Shown here: one piece after another, positions 27,533 to 36,543 of the stretch
Numbering within the stretch: the stretch's first letter is position 1
How the letters are laid out: every line of letters starts with the position of its first letter
Source of the DNA: Sphingorhabdus sp.
GTDB lineage: Bacteria > Pseudomonadota > Alphaproteobacteria > Sphingomonadales > Sphingomonadaceae
Assembly (NCBI RefSeq): GCF_023910635.1
Contig: NZ_JAAVVZ010000003.1
Coordinates: 124,001-188,000 of the forward strand
Direction of reading: 5' to 3'
DNA: 64,000 nucleotides
The notes under the pieces: generated by a model
What the model saw: the letters and a program-made list of their open reading frames with translations, nothing else
The model's database searches: none
What the model was told of the DNA's origin: nothing
Translations under genes and position numbers: made by a program

Positions 27533-28234
27533 TTAGCGATAATATTCCGGAAACAGCTTTTTAAGATTGGTGATTTTTGGCTTATCCCATTGGACAATAT
27601 AGGGATGCCTCGGATTTTTCGCCATGAAGTCCTGATGATAGTTTTCGGCAGGAAAGAAGCTGAAAGGCTCAAGCGTTGTGACGATAGGCTTCTGCCAATA
27701 CGCCGCCTTATCCAATTGCGCGATGTAGGCGCGCGCCGCATTTCGCTGCGCAGCATTGGCGGGGAAGATGGCCGTGCGATATTGTGTGCCTCGGTCCGGC
27801 CCCTGGCGGTTCAATTGCGTTGGATCATGCGCCACCGAAAAGAATATATGCAGCAAATCATTATAGCTCACGCGCGCCGGGTCATAATAAATCCGCACTG
27901 ACTCCGCGTGTTTCGTCTGCCCTGCACTGACCAGATCATAATCGGCTGTCGCTTTGGTGTCACCTGAATAGCCGGACTCAACGCGGGTGACGCCCTTCAC
28001 ACGCTCAAATACAGCCTCAATGCCCCAAAAGCAGCCACCAGCAAATATAGCGACCTGTTGGGTTTTAGGCTCGACAATGCGGGCGGCAGGTGCAGCTATA
28101 CGAATGCCCTCAGCGGCAACTGCGCTGCCAATTGGTGTTCCAACGTCGGATCCACATGCAGTGACAAGGCCAAGCAGCAGCGCCGCATTCAGCATGTGCA
28201 TTATGCGTTTAGCGGTGCGGTGCTGGCTTTTCAT
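27533..28234 (-). CDS. msrA: Exported/lipoprotein peptide-methionine (S)-S-oxide reductase
   Basis: Reduces the S epimer of methionine sulfoxide. 233 residues. Catalytic Cys68 is in AGGCFWGIEAVF; GYSGD, the HAESVRIYYDP block and the late ENYHQDF are also conserved. The N-terminus is unusual for MsrA: a hydrophobic stretch (LNAALLLGLVTAC) ends in a lipobox with Cys27, so the enzyme is probably exported and lipid-anchored. Start at 28234 is supported by an ATGA overlap with the small membrane gene upstream; internal ATGs at codons 12 and 14 are alternatives. Confidence 0.92.
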   Translation of the reverse strand: MKSQHRTAKRIMHMLNAALLLGLVTACGSDVGTPIGSAVAAEGIRIAAPAARIVEPKTQQVAIFAGGCFWGIEAVFERVKGVTRVESGYSGDTKATADYDLVSAGQTKHAESVRIYYDPARVSYNDLLHIFFSVAHDPTQLNRQGPDRGTQYRTAIFPANAAQRNAARAYIAQLDKAAYWQKPIVTTLEPFSFFPAENYHQDFMAKNPRHPYIVQWDKPKITNLKKLFPEYYR

Positions 28235-28386
28235 GATGCGCCGATGGTAATGGAATGCGTGGTTTCAACCGCCTTATGGCTGGCGATGGCAGGCTTTACC
28301 AACGTCAGCCCCGCCACACCAAGGGCAAATCCACCCAAGAGGCTCAGGAACAGGTCCGACCGCAGAAAGTTGAAAATGCCGTCCAT
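28231..28386 (-). CDS. Small one-helix membrane protein, coupled to msrA
   Basis: A 51-codon gene. The protein begins MDGIFNFLRSDLFLSLLGGF and has one hydrophobic helix (about residues 11-31) rich in Gly/Ala/Leu, followed by a short polar tail ending GAS. The TGA stop overlaps the msrA start in ATGA, and a purine-rich AGAGATAAGAG precedes the ATG. Codon use is like its neighbours, with wobble positions rich in G/C. I recognise no family. Overlap and orientation suggest it is translated with the exported MsrA, perhaps as a membrane partner; that is inference. Confidence 0.6.
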   Translation of the reverse strand: MDGIFNFLRSDLFLSLLGGFALGVAGLTLVKPAIASHKAVETTHSITIGAS

Positions 28387-28471
28387 CTCTTATCTCTCTT
28401 TTCAGGTGCCCAATTTAGAAACTGCAGCAGATACGCACTAGAGCTCGCAAAGGTTTCAAGCAGAGGGCGGA

Positions 28472-28487
28472 TTAAACGCAGCTTAAC
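28472..28487. promoter_or_regulatory. CtrA-type site TTAA-N7-TTAAC
   Basis: TTAA at 28472-28475, seven bases, TTAAC at 28483-28487: an exact match to the alphaproteobacterial CtrA consensus. It is 86 bases upstream of the small-membrane-protein/msrA unit, in a 128-base gap that also ends the aminotransferase gene. A single exact match of nine fixed bases can occur by chance in 64 kb. Confidence 0.5.
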
Positions 28488-28514
28488 GCGTTCCATTTCC
28501 CCTATTTGGCGCGC

Positions 28515-29738
<1,224 letters not shown>

Positions 29739-29784
29739 TTATTGAGCTGAAACTGCGTGACTGCCCCTAATGGCTCGTCAAAAT

Positions 29785-31551
29785 TTACGCAACCCTATTA
29801 GGGTCAGGACCACTAGCTCTTATCAATCCGCGCACGCTGTTACCGACCCAGAATCCATCAGACAGGTCCTCTATCCTCAGGTCGGCTTCTTCCGCCTTGC
29901 CAGCCTCAAGCAGTTCACGACGCAATATGGAGGGTAGCAGCCCGGTTTCCAGTCGCGGGGTCAGCAACTTACCATCGCGCTCGACAAATATAGCGGTAAT
30001 GCTCCCTTCGGTCAGCAAGCCGTCGCGGCGCACAAAAACCACTTCATCGCAATCTGGCCGTGATGTGCGCGCATCATCGTAAAAGGCGCGGTCGGAAATT
30101 TTATGCCGCAGCCGGAAATCACCCGCATCGACGGGCAACGGCACCACAGCAACCCGCCACTCAGTTACATCTTCCAACGGCCGAATCTCAACTGCCTGTG
30201 CGCCATGCCGCGATACCATCAGGCGGATTTTGGAGAGACGGTCGAGATAGAAAATACTTGCATGTAAGCGGTTACGCAGTTCGTGCCGGTCAAATTCGAA
30301 GCCAAAGGACGCCGCGCTGGATTTCATCCGTTCAAGATGATCCTCTAGCCGCAAGATACCCGCCATGGGTTCAAACCGCATCGTTTCGATAAGGTCAAAA
30401 CCATGATTCTCCACTTTGGCGAAATCCCCCTTGGCCAAACACTCGGCCCATTCATCTGCTTCTATGGAATCGGCTACCACGCCAGATCCTAAGCCAAGCG
30501 AGAGGGACTGCGCTTCTTCACACACCGTAAAAGTACGAATAGCAACGTTGAATGCGGCGTCGCCATTGTCATCTATCCGGCCAATGGAGCCGCAATATAT
30601 GCCACGTGGCGCAGCTTCGACCTCTTCGACCACTTGCATGGCGCGGATTTTCGGTGCCCCGGTGATGGAGCCACAGGGAAATAACGCCTGTATGACGTCA
30701 ACGGCATCATGGCCCTCGGCTAGAGCGCCGGTGACCGTAGAGGTCATCTGGTGCACCGTGGGATAGCTTTCAACGTGGAAAAGTTCCGGTACCTTTACGC
30801 TGCCCGCCGTGCAGACGCGCGATAAGTCATTACGCAACAGATCAACAATCATCAGATTCTCGGCCCGTTGCTTTGGGTCCATACGCAAATGCGCGGCGGC
30901 CCGTGTATCGGCCATCGGATCGGTCGACCGCTGCGCCGTCCCCTTCATGGGCTTGGTCGTTATCCGGTTGTCTTTCAACGCAAAAAACAGCTCCGGAGAG
31001 AAAGACAGATAATGTGTCTGCCCGGTCCAGATCACGCCCCCATAGCCAGCGCGGGCCCGCGCGCGCAACGCGGCGTATAAAGCCAAGGGATCGCCAGCGT
31101 AATCAGCCGTCAGCGGGAATGTCAGATTGGCCTGATAGATATCGCCGGCGCGGATATATTCCTGCACCGTGGTAAAGGCCCGGCTATAGTCGTCGCGCGA
31201 TATGCTCGGACGCAGTTCAGACAGCCATGTGCCAACAGGGTCGGGTAACAGTGACGTCACGACGTCTGTGTCTATAGTACTGACATTATTGAATAATCCA
31301 AACCATGCCCGCAATCCCGATGGCGCAGGCGTCAGGCCAGGCAAGAGGTGAGCGCCAGCCTCATAGCCGAAAAATCCGGCCGCATGCAGGCCGTCTTGCT
31401 GCGCTTGCCGAAGCGAAACGAGGAGCGCGCTGAACCCGTCAGCATCATGGGCTGTCAGGACTGCAACCGGATTTATATAAAGCCTTGCAGGTGATGCACC
31501 TTGGGTCCGCGCATCGTCAAGCAGAACAAAAGGCCCCTGCGTAGGGATCAT
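29785..31551 (-). CDS. pabB: Aminodeoxychorismate synthase component I fused to class IV aminotransferase/lyase
   Basis: Makes 4-amino-4-deoxychorismate and probably p-aminobenzoate for folate. 588 residues. The first ~370 form the chorismate-binding PabB domain: KPMKGTAQR, AENLMIVDLLRNDLSRVC, FPCGSITGAPKIRAMQ and the GSGVVADSIEADEW end. Residues ~385-588 are a class IV PLP domain (DLIETMRFEPMAGILRLEDHLERM, PLP Lys in RHKISDR, EGSITAIF), i.e. PabC. The start lies only 14 bases after the tRNA-Gly 3' end. The last nine residues (SGPDPNRVA) come from a repeat sequence also found at 34.6 kb. Confidence 0.93.
   Translation of the reverse strand: MIPTQGPFVLLDDARTQGASPARLYINPVAVLTAHDADGFSALLVSLRQAQQDGLHAAGFFGYEAGAHLLPGLTPAPSGLRAWFGLFNNVSTIDTDVVTSLLPDPVGTWLSELRPSISRDDYSRAFTTVQEYIRAGDIYQANLTFPLTADYAGDPLALYAALRARARAGYGGVIWTGQTHYLSFSPELFFALKDNRITTKPMKGTAQRSTDPMADTRAAAHLRMDPKQRAENLMIVDLLRNDLSRVCTAGSVKVPELFHVESYPTVHQMTSTVTGALAEGHDAVDVIQALFPCGSITGAPKIRAMQVVEEVEAAPRGIYCGSIGRIDDNGDAAFNVAIRTFTVCEEAQSLSLGLGSGVVADSIEADEWAECLAKGDFAKVENHGFDLIETMRFEPMAGILRLEDHLERMKSSAASFGFEFDRHELRNRLHASIFYLDRLSKIRLMVSRHGAQAVEIRPLEDVTEWRVAVVPLPVDAGDFRLRHKISDRAFYDDARTSRPDCDEVVFVRRDGLLTEGSITAIFVERDGKLLTPRLETGLLPSILRRELLEAGKAEEADLRIEDLSDGFWVGNSVRGLIRASGPDPNRVA
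29799..29814 (+). repeat. TAGGGTCAGGACCACT motif inside the pabB 3' end
   Basis: Sixteen bases identical to the outer end of the 267-bp inverted-repeat element at 34631-34897. Here it lies in frame and encodes the end of PabB, next to a small ACCCTA/TAGGGT palindrome (29792-29804). Confidence 0.75.
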
Positions 31552-31565
31552 GCGGTGATTGTCGT

Positions 31566-31639
31566 TGGAGCGGGTGAGGGGAATCGAACCCCCGTATTCA
31601 GCTTGGGAAGCTGCTGCTCTACCATTGAGCTACACCCGC
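31566..31639 (-). tRNA. tRNA-Gly (anticodon CCC)
   Basis: Cloverleaf readable on the minus strand: acceptor stem GCGGGTG/CACCCGC, D arm GCTC-AATGGTA-GAGC, anticodon loop TTCCCAA (anticodon CCC, reads GGG), T arm GGGGG-TTCGATT-CCCCT with one G-T pair, discriminator T and an encoded CCA (31566-31568). The outermost anticodon-stem pair is a G-A mismatch. pabB starts 14 bases after the CCA on the same strand, so the two may be one transcript. Confidence 0.95.
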
Positions 31640-31692
31640 GCAACATTCGGCATTTTACCCTGCCAGATAGGATTTTGCCAATGCCCAAAATC

Positions 31693-32538
31693 CTAGCCTT
31701 TCAAGCGCTCAGCATGCCAAGTAAGATGTTGGCCCATGAAGGTCGAGATGAAATAATAGCTGTGGTCATATCCTAGCTGCATGCGGATGGTCGCTGGCTG
31801 CCCCACGGCGGCACACTGCTCGGTAAGCAAATGCGTTTTGAGTTGTGCCTCCAAGAAATTGTCATCACTCCCTTGGTCAACCAGAAGGTCAGGTAAGCGC
31901 GCGCCGTCTGCAATCAACGCAACGCTGTCATAGGCGCGCCATTGGGCCCGGTCTTGCCCGATATAACCGCCCAGCGCCTTTTCACCCCATGGGCAGCTCA
32001 AGGGCGACACGATCGGCGCGAGTGCGGACGTTGAACGGAACCGCCCCGGGTTCCGCAAGCTGATGGTCAACGCGCCATGTCCGCCCATCGAATGCCCCAT
32101 AATCGCTTGCCGTTGCATATCGGCGGGAAAATGCGCTGCGATGATGGCGGGTAGTTCATTTTCGATATAATTGCGCATGCGGTAATGCTGATCGAATGGC
32201 TTTTGTGTGGCATCAACGTAAAAGCCCGCGCCAAGGCCGAAATCATAAGCGGCTTGCGGATCGTCGGGAACGCCCTCACCACGCGGGCTGGTGTCCGGCG
32301 CGATAAAGATCAAACCCAATTCCGCACACGTACGCCGAAATTCACCCTTCTCGGTCACATTGGCATGGGTGCACGTCAGGCCCGACAGAAACCAGACGAT
32401 TGGAAGCTTTGCGCCCTCTTTATGTGGAGGTACATAGACCGAAAATGTCATGTCGGTGCCCGTTGCCGCCGATGCGTGGCGATACACGCCTTGAACGCCG
32501 CCAAAAGCAACGTTGGTGGACACAGTTTCTATGGTCAT
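31693..32538 (-). CDS. fghA: S-formylglutathione hydrolase
   Basis: Serine esterase that releases formate and glutathione in formaldehyde removal. 281 residues of alpha/beta-hydrolase type: WFLSGLTCTHANVTEKGEFRR (oxyanion region), FIAPDTSPRGEGVPDD, nucleophile Ser in IMGHSMGGHGAL, acidic residue in LLVDQGSDDNF and catalytic His in GYDHSYYFI. Start at 32538 is fixed by an ATGA overlap with the proX stop. Last gene of the frmA-VOC-proX-fghA unit. Confidence 0.96.
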   Translation of the reverse strand: MTIETVSTNVAFGGVQGVYRHASAATGTDMTFSVYVPPHKEGAKLPIVWFLSGLTCTHANVTEKGEFRRTCAELGLIFIAPDTSPRGEGVPDDPQAAYDFGLGAGFYVDATQKPFDQHYRMRNYIENELPAIIAAHFPADMQRQAIMGHSMGGHGALTISLRNPGRFRSTSALAPIVSPLSCPWGEKALGGYIGQDRAQWRAYDSVALIADGARLPDLLVDQGSDDNFLEAQLKTHLLTEQCAAVGQPATIRMQLGYDHSYYFISTFMGQHLTWHAERLKG

Positions 32539-33041
32539 GCTGGCTCCAATATCGGGATAGTTTTGATCAAGGGTGGGTGGTGCCAAAAGGTCAGCGCCCG
32601 GACAAGGTCATCGGGCGCAAGGCCAAGGGTCGCACTGTTGCGCAGCGGGTGACAATTGATAAGCCCCGCTGCCATCAACGATGCGTCAAGAACGAAGTGC
32701 ACTTCGCCAGCAGCATCATTGATCGCGGCCAAGGCGGTTACGGAACCGGGCGTGATGCCCAGCAAGCGTTCCATATCCTCCGCCTTGCCAAAGCTGACGC
32801 GGCCGCACCCAACCGCCGCAGGCAACGCCTTTAGATCGACGCGCGCTTCTGCCGGAACGGTCACGAGATAATAATCCCCCGCCTTGTCTTTCAGGAACAG
32901 GTTCTTGGTATGCGCACCGGGAATTGCATCATTATGCGCGGCACTCTCGGCCACGGTAAACACCGCCGGATGTTCATGGACTTTATAGGCGACGCCGAGC
33001 GCAGCTAGGTCTGTATAAAGCTGCGCTTCGGCATCGGTCAT
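32535..33041 (-). CDS. proX: Prolyl-tRNA editing protein ProX (YbaK family)
   Basis: Stand-alone trans-editing deacylase that clears misacylated tRNA, usually Ala-tRNA-Pro. 168 residues with the YbaK/INS fold: YKVHEHPAVFTVAESAA, HTKNLFLKDKAGDYYLVTVP with the conserved Lys, VSFGKAEDMERLLGITPGSVTALA and FVLDASL. Start at 33041 (MTDAEAQLYTDL) is preferred over an upstream in-frame ATG that overlaps the VOC gene. Its place inside a formaldehyde-detoxification operon is not explained by its known role. Confidence 0.9.
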   Translation of the reverse strand: MTDAEAQLYTDLAALGVAYKVHEHPAVFTVAESAAHNDAIPGAHTKNLFLKDKAGDYYLVTVPAEARVDLKALPAAVGCGRVSFGKAEDMERLLGITPGSVTALAAINDAAGEVHFVLDASLMAAGLINCHPLRNSATLGLAPDDLVRALTFWHHPPLIKTIPILEPA

Positions 33042-33055
33042 AGCGTTGAGTCTTA

Positions 33056-33436
33056 TCAGTCCGTGACGCGGTGCAAGGCGCATAGCTTGTTGCCATCGGG
33101 GTCGCGCAAATAAGCAAGGTACATTTTCATGCCATTGCCTTCGCGAATGCCGGGCGCATCTTCAATCGCCTCACCGCCATTGTCGACGCCAGCCTGATGC
33201 CATGCATTGGCTTGGTCCGGGGTCATAGCAAAACCGACCGTGGAGCCATTGCCATGCGTTGCCGGGTTGCCGTCGATTGGCGGTGTGACAAGAAACAGCG
33301 ATCCATTGTGCATATAGATCAAACGGCCTTTAGGATCCTGTATGCCGGGCTTCCCGCCCATGGCGGCAAAGGTTGCATCGTAGAATTTCTTTGAACGGGC
33401 AATATCATTGCTGCCGACCATCATGTGACTAAACAT
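33056..33436 (-). CDS. VOC-family (glyoxalase/bleomycin-resistance fold) protein
   Basis: A 126-residue single VOC domain (two beta-alpha-beta-beta-beta modules). MFSHMMVGSNDIARSKKFYDATF carries the first metal-site His, and YLAYLRDPDGNKLCALH the late acidic/His ligands, so metal binding is possible. Members next to frmA are often described as lactoylglutathione-lyase-like, fitting a glutathione-adduct role, but the substrate is unknown. It starts 18 bases after frmA. Confidence 0.85.
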   Translation of the reverse strand: MFSHMMVGSNDIARSKKFYDATFAAMGGKPGIQDPKGRLIYMHNGSLFLVTPPIDGNPATHGNGSTVGFAMTPDQANAWHQAGVDNGGEAIEDAPGIREGNGMKMYLAYLRDPDGNKLCALHRVTD

Positions 33437-33454
33437 ATTCGTTTCTCCCTTCGA

Positions 33455-34567
33455 TTAAAACACTACCACGCTGCGGATGCTTTTGCCCGCATGCATTAAT
33501 TCAAACGCTTTGTTAATGTCTTCCAGACCCATGACATGCGTGATCATCGGGTCAATCTCGATCTTGCCGGTCATATACATATCGACAATCTTGGGCACAT
33601 CGGTCCGGCCCTTGGCCCCGCCAAAGGCCGTGCCGCGCCAGTTGCGGCCCGTCACCAACTGAAACGGACGCGTCGCAATTTCCTTACCCGCCTCGGCCAC
33701 ACCAATGATGATGCTCGTGCCCCAACCGCGATGGCAGGCCTCCAGCGCGGTGCGCATGACTTCGGTATTGCCCGTGGCGTCAAAGGTATAATCTGCGCCA
33801 CCGTCGGTCATCTGAACGATTGCGGCGACCACATCTTCACGGCTCATCCCCTTGGAATTGAGGAACGCCGTCATCCCGAATTTGCGGCCCCATTCTTCGC
33901 GGTCTGGGTTGATATCGACGCCGATAATCATGCCAGCCCCGGCCAGACGCGCGCCCTGAATCACGTTGAGGCCAATACCACCAAGGCCAAACACAACGAT
34001 GTTATCGCCGACCTGCACCTTGGCCGTGTTTACAACCGCGCCTACACCCGTCGTGACACCGCAACCAATATAGCAGCTTGACTGAAACGGCGCGTCTTCG
34101 CGGATTTTGGCAACCGCAATCTCTGGTAAAACCGTAAAGTTCGAAAAGGTAGAGCAACCCATATAATGAAATATCGTCTGGCCCTTATACGAGAAACGCG
34201 ACGTGCCATCGGGCATCAGCCCCTTGCCTTGCGTCGCACGGATCGCGGTGCACAGGTTGGTCTTGCCCGAAAGGCAGCTTTTGCACTGGCGGCATTCCGG
34301 CGTGTATAATGGTATCACATGATCGCCCGCCTTGACGCTGGTCACGCCTGCGCCAACCTCACGCACAACCCCTGCGCCTTCATGGCCAAGAACCGATGGA
34401 AAAATGCCCTCGCTGTCCAAACCATCCAACGTATAGGCATCGGTATGGCAAATGCCCGTCGCCATAATCTCCACCAACACTTCGCCTGCCTTTGGACCTT
34501 CCAAATCCAGCTCGACAATCTCCAATGGCTTCTTGGCTTCAAATGCAACGGCTGCGCGGGTCTTCAT
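33455..34567 (-). CDS. frmA: S-(hydroxymethyl)glutathione dehydrogenase (class III ADH)
   Basis: Oxidises the formaldehyde-glutathione adduct to S-formylglutathione with NAD; also acts on S-nitrosoglutathione. 370 residues. Catalytic zinc ligands in [12 protein letters not shown] and [12 protein letters not shown], structural zinc Cys cluster [18 protein letters not shown] loop [15 protein letters not shown] and [16 protein letters not shown]. First gene of the operon; its promoter must sit in the 63 bases between the start and the inverted-repeat element. Confidence 0.97.
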   Translation of the reverse strand: MKTRAAVAFEAKKPLEIVELDLEGPKAGEVLVEIMATGICHTDAYTLDGLDSEGIFPSVLGHEGAGVVREVGAGVTSVKAGDHVIPLYTPECRQCKSCLSGKTNLCTAIRATQGKGLMPDGTSRFSYKGQTIFHYMGCSTFSNFTVLPEIAVAKIREDAPFQSSCYIGCGVTTGVGAVVNTAKVQVGDNIVVFGLGGIGLNVIQGARLAGAGMIIGVDINPDREEWGRKFGMTAFLNSKGMSREDVVAAIVQMTDGGADYTFDATGNTEVMRTALEACHRGWGTSIIIGVAEAGKEIATRPFQLVTGRNWRGTAFGGAKGRTDVPKIVDMYMTGKIEIDPMITHVMGLEDINKAFELMHAGKSIRSVVVF

Positions 34568-34630
34568 ATTGATTGGGTATCCTTTTTATCCATCACCGGC
34601 CTTTCCATTAACAGCGCGGCCGCGCAAGCT

Positions 34631-34897
34631 TAGGGTCAGGACCACTTAAATCCACCTTCGCGGCGTCAAAATGGCAAAGATATCGAAGGAAAATGTCCGC
34701 CGCAGGCAGTCATTCTGCCTGCAAGGGCATTTTGTTTCGAGATCGAAGCCATTTTGGCGTCCTTCGGATTTGACCCATACTGTCCATTGCCACGTTGGCA
34801 AGCTTGGACTTAGAACCACTAAGCCCTGCGCTTGCCGCCTTGCACTGAACAGTATGGCCTCAAACCGCGAAGGTGGATTTAAGTGGTCCTGACCCTA
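34631..34897. repeat. 267-bp nested inverted-repeat element (MITE-like), no ORF
   Basis: This fills most of the 327-base gap 34568-34894. Perfect 33-bp terminal arms: 34631-34663 and 34865-34897, beginning TAGGGTCAGG and ending CCTGACCCTA. Inside are a long hairpin (34664-34760) with apex stem GCAGGCAG/CTGCCTGC (34702-34722) and AAAATG/CATTTT, then a second stem CCATACTGT/ACAGTATGG (34775-34783 with 34849-34857) that encloses two small hairpins, TTGCCA/TGGCAA (34787-34801) and CTTAG/CTAAG (34809-34823). TA at both tips could be a target-site duplication. The right tip supplies the TAG stop of the molybdoprotein gene. Confidence 0.88.
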
Positions 34898-35668
34898 GAT
34901 TCCGGCATAATATTCATAGTCGCCGACATCCTCCCAATATCCGCCCTTTCCACCATGGAATTTGGACAAGTCATCGGTCGCCTCAATGCGCATGACATAT
35001 TTGGCATGCTTATACCCCAACTGCCGTTCGACCCGCAACCGAACGGGTGCGCCATATTTTACCGGCAATGTTTCGCCATTCATGCCCCATGCCAATATGG
35101 TCTGCGGATGAAAGGCATCAATCAGGTCAATCGATTCATAATATGGGCGTGCGCCGTAGTTATCGGCACAATGAAAGACGATATATTTTGCGCGCGTCGA
35201 CAATCGGGCCTGCTGCAGCAAAAGGCGCAGCGGCGTGCCTTGCCATTGTGCAATCGCGCTCCACCCCTCAACACAATCATGCCGCGTGATTTGGGTGCGC
35301 GCGGGCATCGCCCTTAGCGCCTCCAACCCAATGTTGATTGGATTGGCCACCATGCCATCAATACGCAACCGCCAGTCTGCGAAGTTGTTTTGAAGATGCG
35401 CAAGATAATCCGTCGATGTCCCCGTCAGCGAACCATTGGTTTTGAACACAGGCGAAATGTCCGATAGCGCAAATTCGGGCGCCAATGTCGCCCGGTCAGT
35501 GAGCGTGCGGTGCGTCGCCTGATTGAGCTTTTCCGCCGCGCGTAATGCCGACCGGAAAGTTGCATTCTCATTCATAGCGTCGCAACCACCGAGAATCAGC
35601 GCGCTGCTGCCCAAGGTCACGCCGCGCAACACATCGCGGCGGCGCAATGTTGCGCGATCCTCTGTCAT
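34895..35668 (-). CDS. Tat-exported sulfite-oxidase/MsrP-family molybdopterin protein
   Basis: Periplasmic oxidoreductase of the sulfite oxidase superfamily, 257 residues. A twin-arginine signal (RRRDVLRGVTLGSSALILGGC) ends in a lipobox-like LGGC. The molybdenum-ligating Cys is in TRHDCVEGWSAIAQW, followed by APVRLRVERQLGYKHAKYVMRIE typical of YedY/SoxC-like domains. The next gene, overlapping by four bases, encodes a cytochrome b, so electrons probably pass to or from the membrane quinone pool. The substrate (sulfite, methionine sulfoxide or other) is undetermined. The TAG stop is part of the inverted-repeat element. Confidence 0.85.
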   Translation of the reverse strand: MTEDRATLRRRDVLRGVTLGSSALILGGCDAMNENATFRSALRAAEKLNQATHRTLTDRATLAPEFALSDISPVFKTNGSLTGTSTDYLAHLQNNFADWRLRIDGMVANPINIGLEALRAMPARTQITRHDCVEGWSAIAQWQGTPLRLLLQQARLSTRAKYIVFHCADNYGARPYYESIDLIDAFHPQTILAWGMNGETLPVKYGAPVRLRVERQLGYKHAKYVMRIEATDDLSKFHGGKGGYWEDVGDYEYYAGI

Positions 35669-36504
35669 GGCAGCTTCCCTCCCTGATCCGGTTTCGACAC
35701 GGTCATAGGCCGCCCTGTAATCATCGAACGGATGCCGTTAATCGGGCCAGAGAGCAGAACCATGATCAGGTGCACCACCACAAACAGCGCCAGCAAAAAG
35801 GCCGCGATAAAATGCAGCGACCGTGCCGACTGCCGCCCACCGAAGAGATCAAGCAACCATGGCCAAGCCGCGTTCATCGCGGGCGACATGGTGATACCTG
35901 TCAGGATTAACAGCGGCAGCAATAGGAATATCACGCCAATATAACTGAATTTTTGTATTATATTATAATTACTTAAGCCATTTCCTGGTCCTAAACGCAG
36001 CCGGGCATGATTTTTGATATCCGTCCAAATGGCAGAAAAGCTCCATTCCGCGCGGCGAACGTGCAAGTCCTTGCGGATATGTCCGTTGAACAGCGAAGCG
36101 AGCATAAACGCCGTCAAACCCAACGCGAAAGCCCAAGCAAAGGCAAAATGCCACCGCCGCGCGGCAGCCAAATCATAACCGGTCGGGATGGTTGCCCAGC
36201 CAGGAAAGGCGACCCGCCGAACATTGTCATTTGTGCCCAAGGAAAGCCCAAATACGCCTGTTGTTTCGACCCGCACGCTTCCAATTCTTACAAAGCCAGT
36301 GGTGCGCGTATCGTCAATTTGCAGCCATGCATAATCTTCGCGGGAGCCAAAATCGCCCCAATATAGATGTGGATGGGCGTTGAAGATCATAAGGCCGCTC
36401 ATCAGCAAAATCGTCGCGACAAACGCATTCAACCAATGCCAGAGTCGCGTCGACAGACGGTGTCGCTTGGCCACATTCTGTGTCATGTCTTGCGTTGCAT
36501 CCAT
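35665..36504 (-). CDS. Cytochrome b/b561-type membrane subunit
   Basis: Di-haem-type membrane cytochrome of the hydrogenase/thiosulfate-reductase b family, 279 residues with four main helices. Haem histidines are likely those in STRLWHWLNAFVAT (helix 1), RRWHFAFAWAFAL, and AARSLHFIAAFLLALFVVVHLIM (last helices). A ~75-residue loop separates helices 1 and 2. It is unlike MsrQ, the usual partner of MsrP. The gene precedes and overlaps the molybdoprotein gene (ATGA), giving a two-subunit membrane redox enzyme. Confidence 0.85.
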   Translation of the reverse strand: MDATQDMTQNVAKRHRLSTRLWHWLNAFVATILLMSGLMIFNAHPHLYWGDFGSREDYAWLQIDDTRTTGFVRIGSVRVETTGVFGLSLGTNDNVRRVAFPGWATIPTGYDLAAARRWHFAFAWAFALGLTAFMLASLFNGHIRKDLHVRRAEWSFSAIWTDIKNHARLRLGPGNGLSNYNIIQKFSYIGVIFLLLPLLILTGITMSPAMNAAWPWLLDLFGGRQSARSLHFIAAFLLALFVVVHLIMVLLSGPINGIRSMITGRPMTVSKPDQGGKLP

Positions 36505-36543
36505 ACATCGCTCCCACGGAAAGCCAATGCGGCTATCGGAGGG

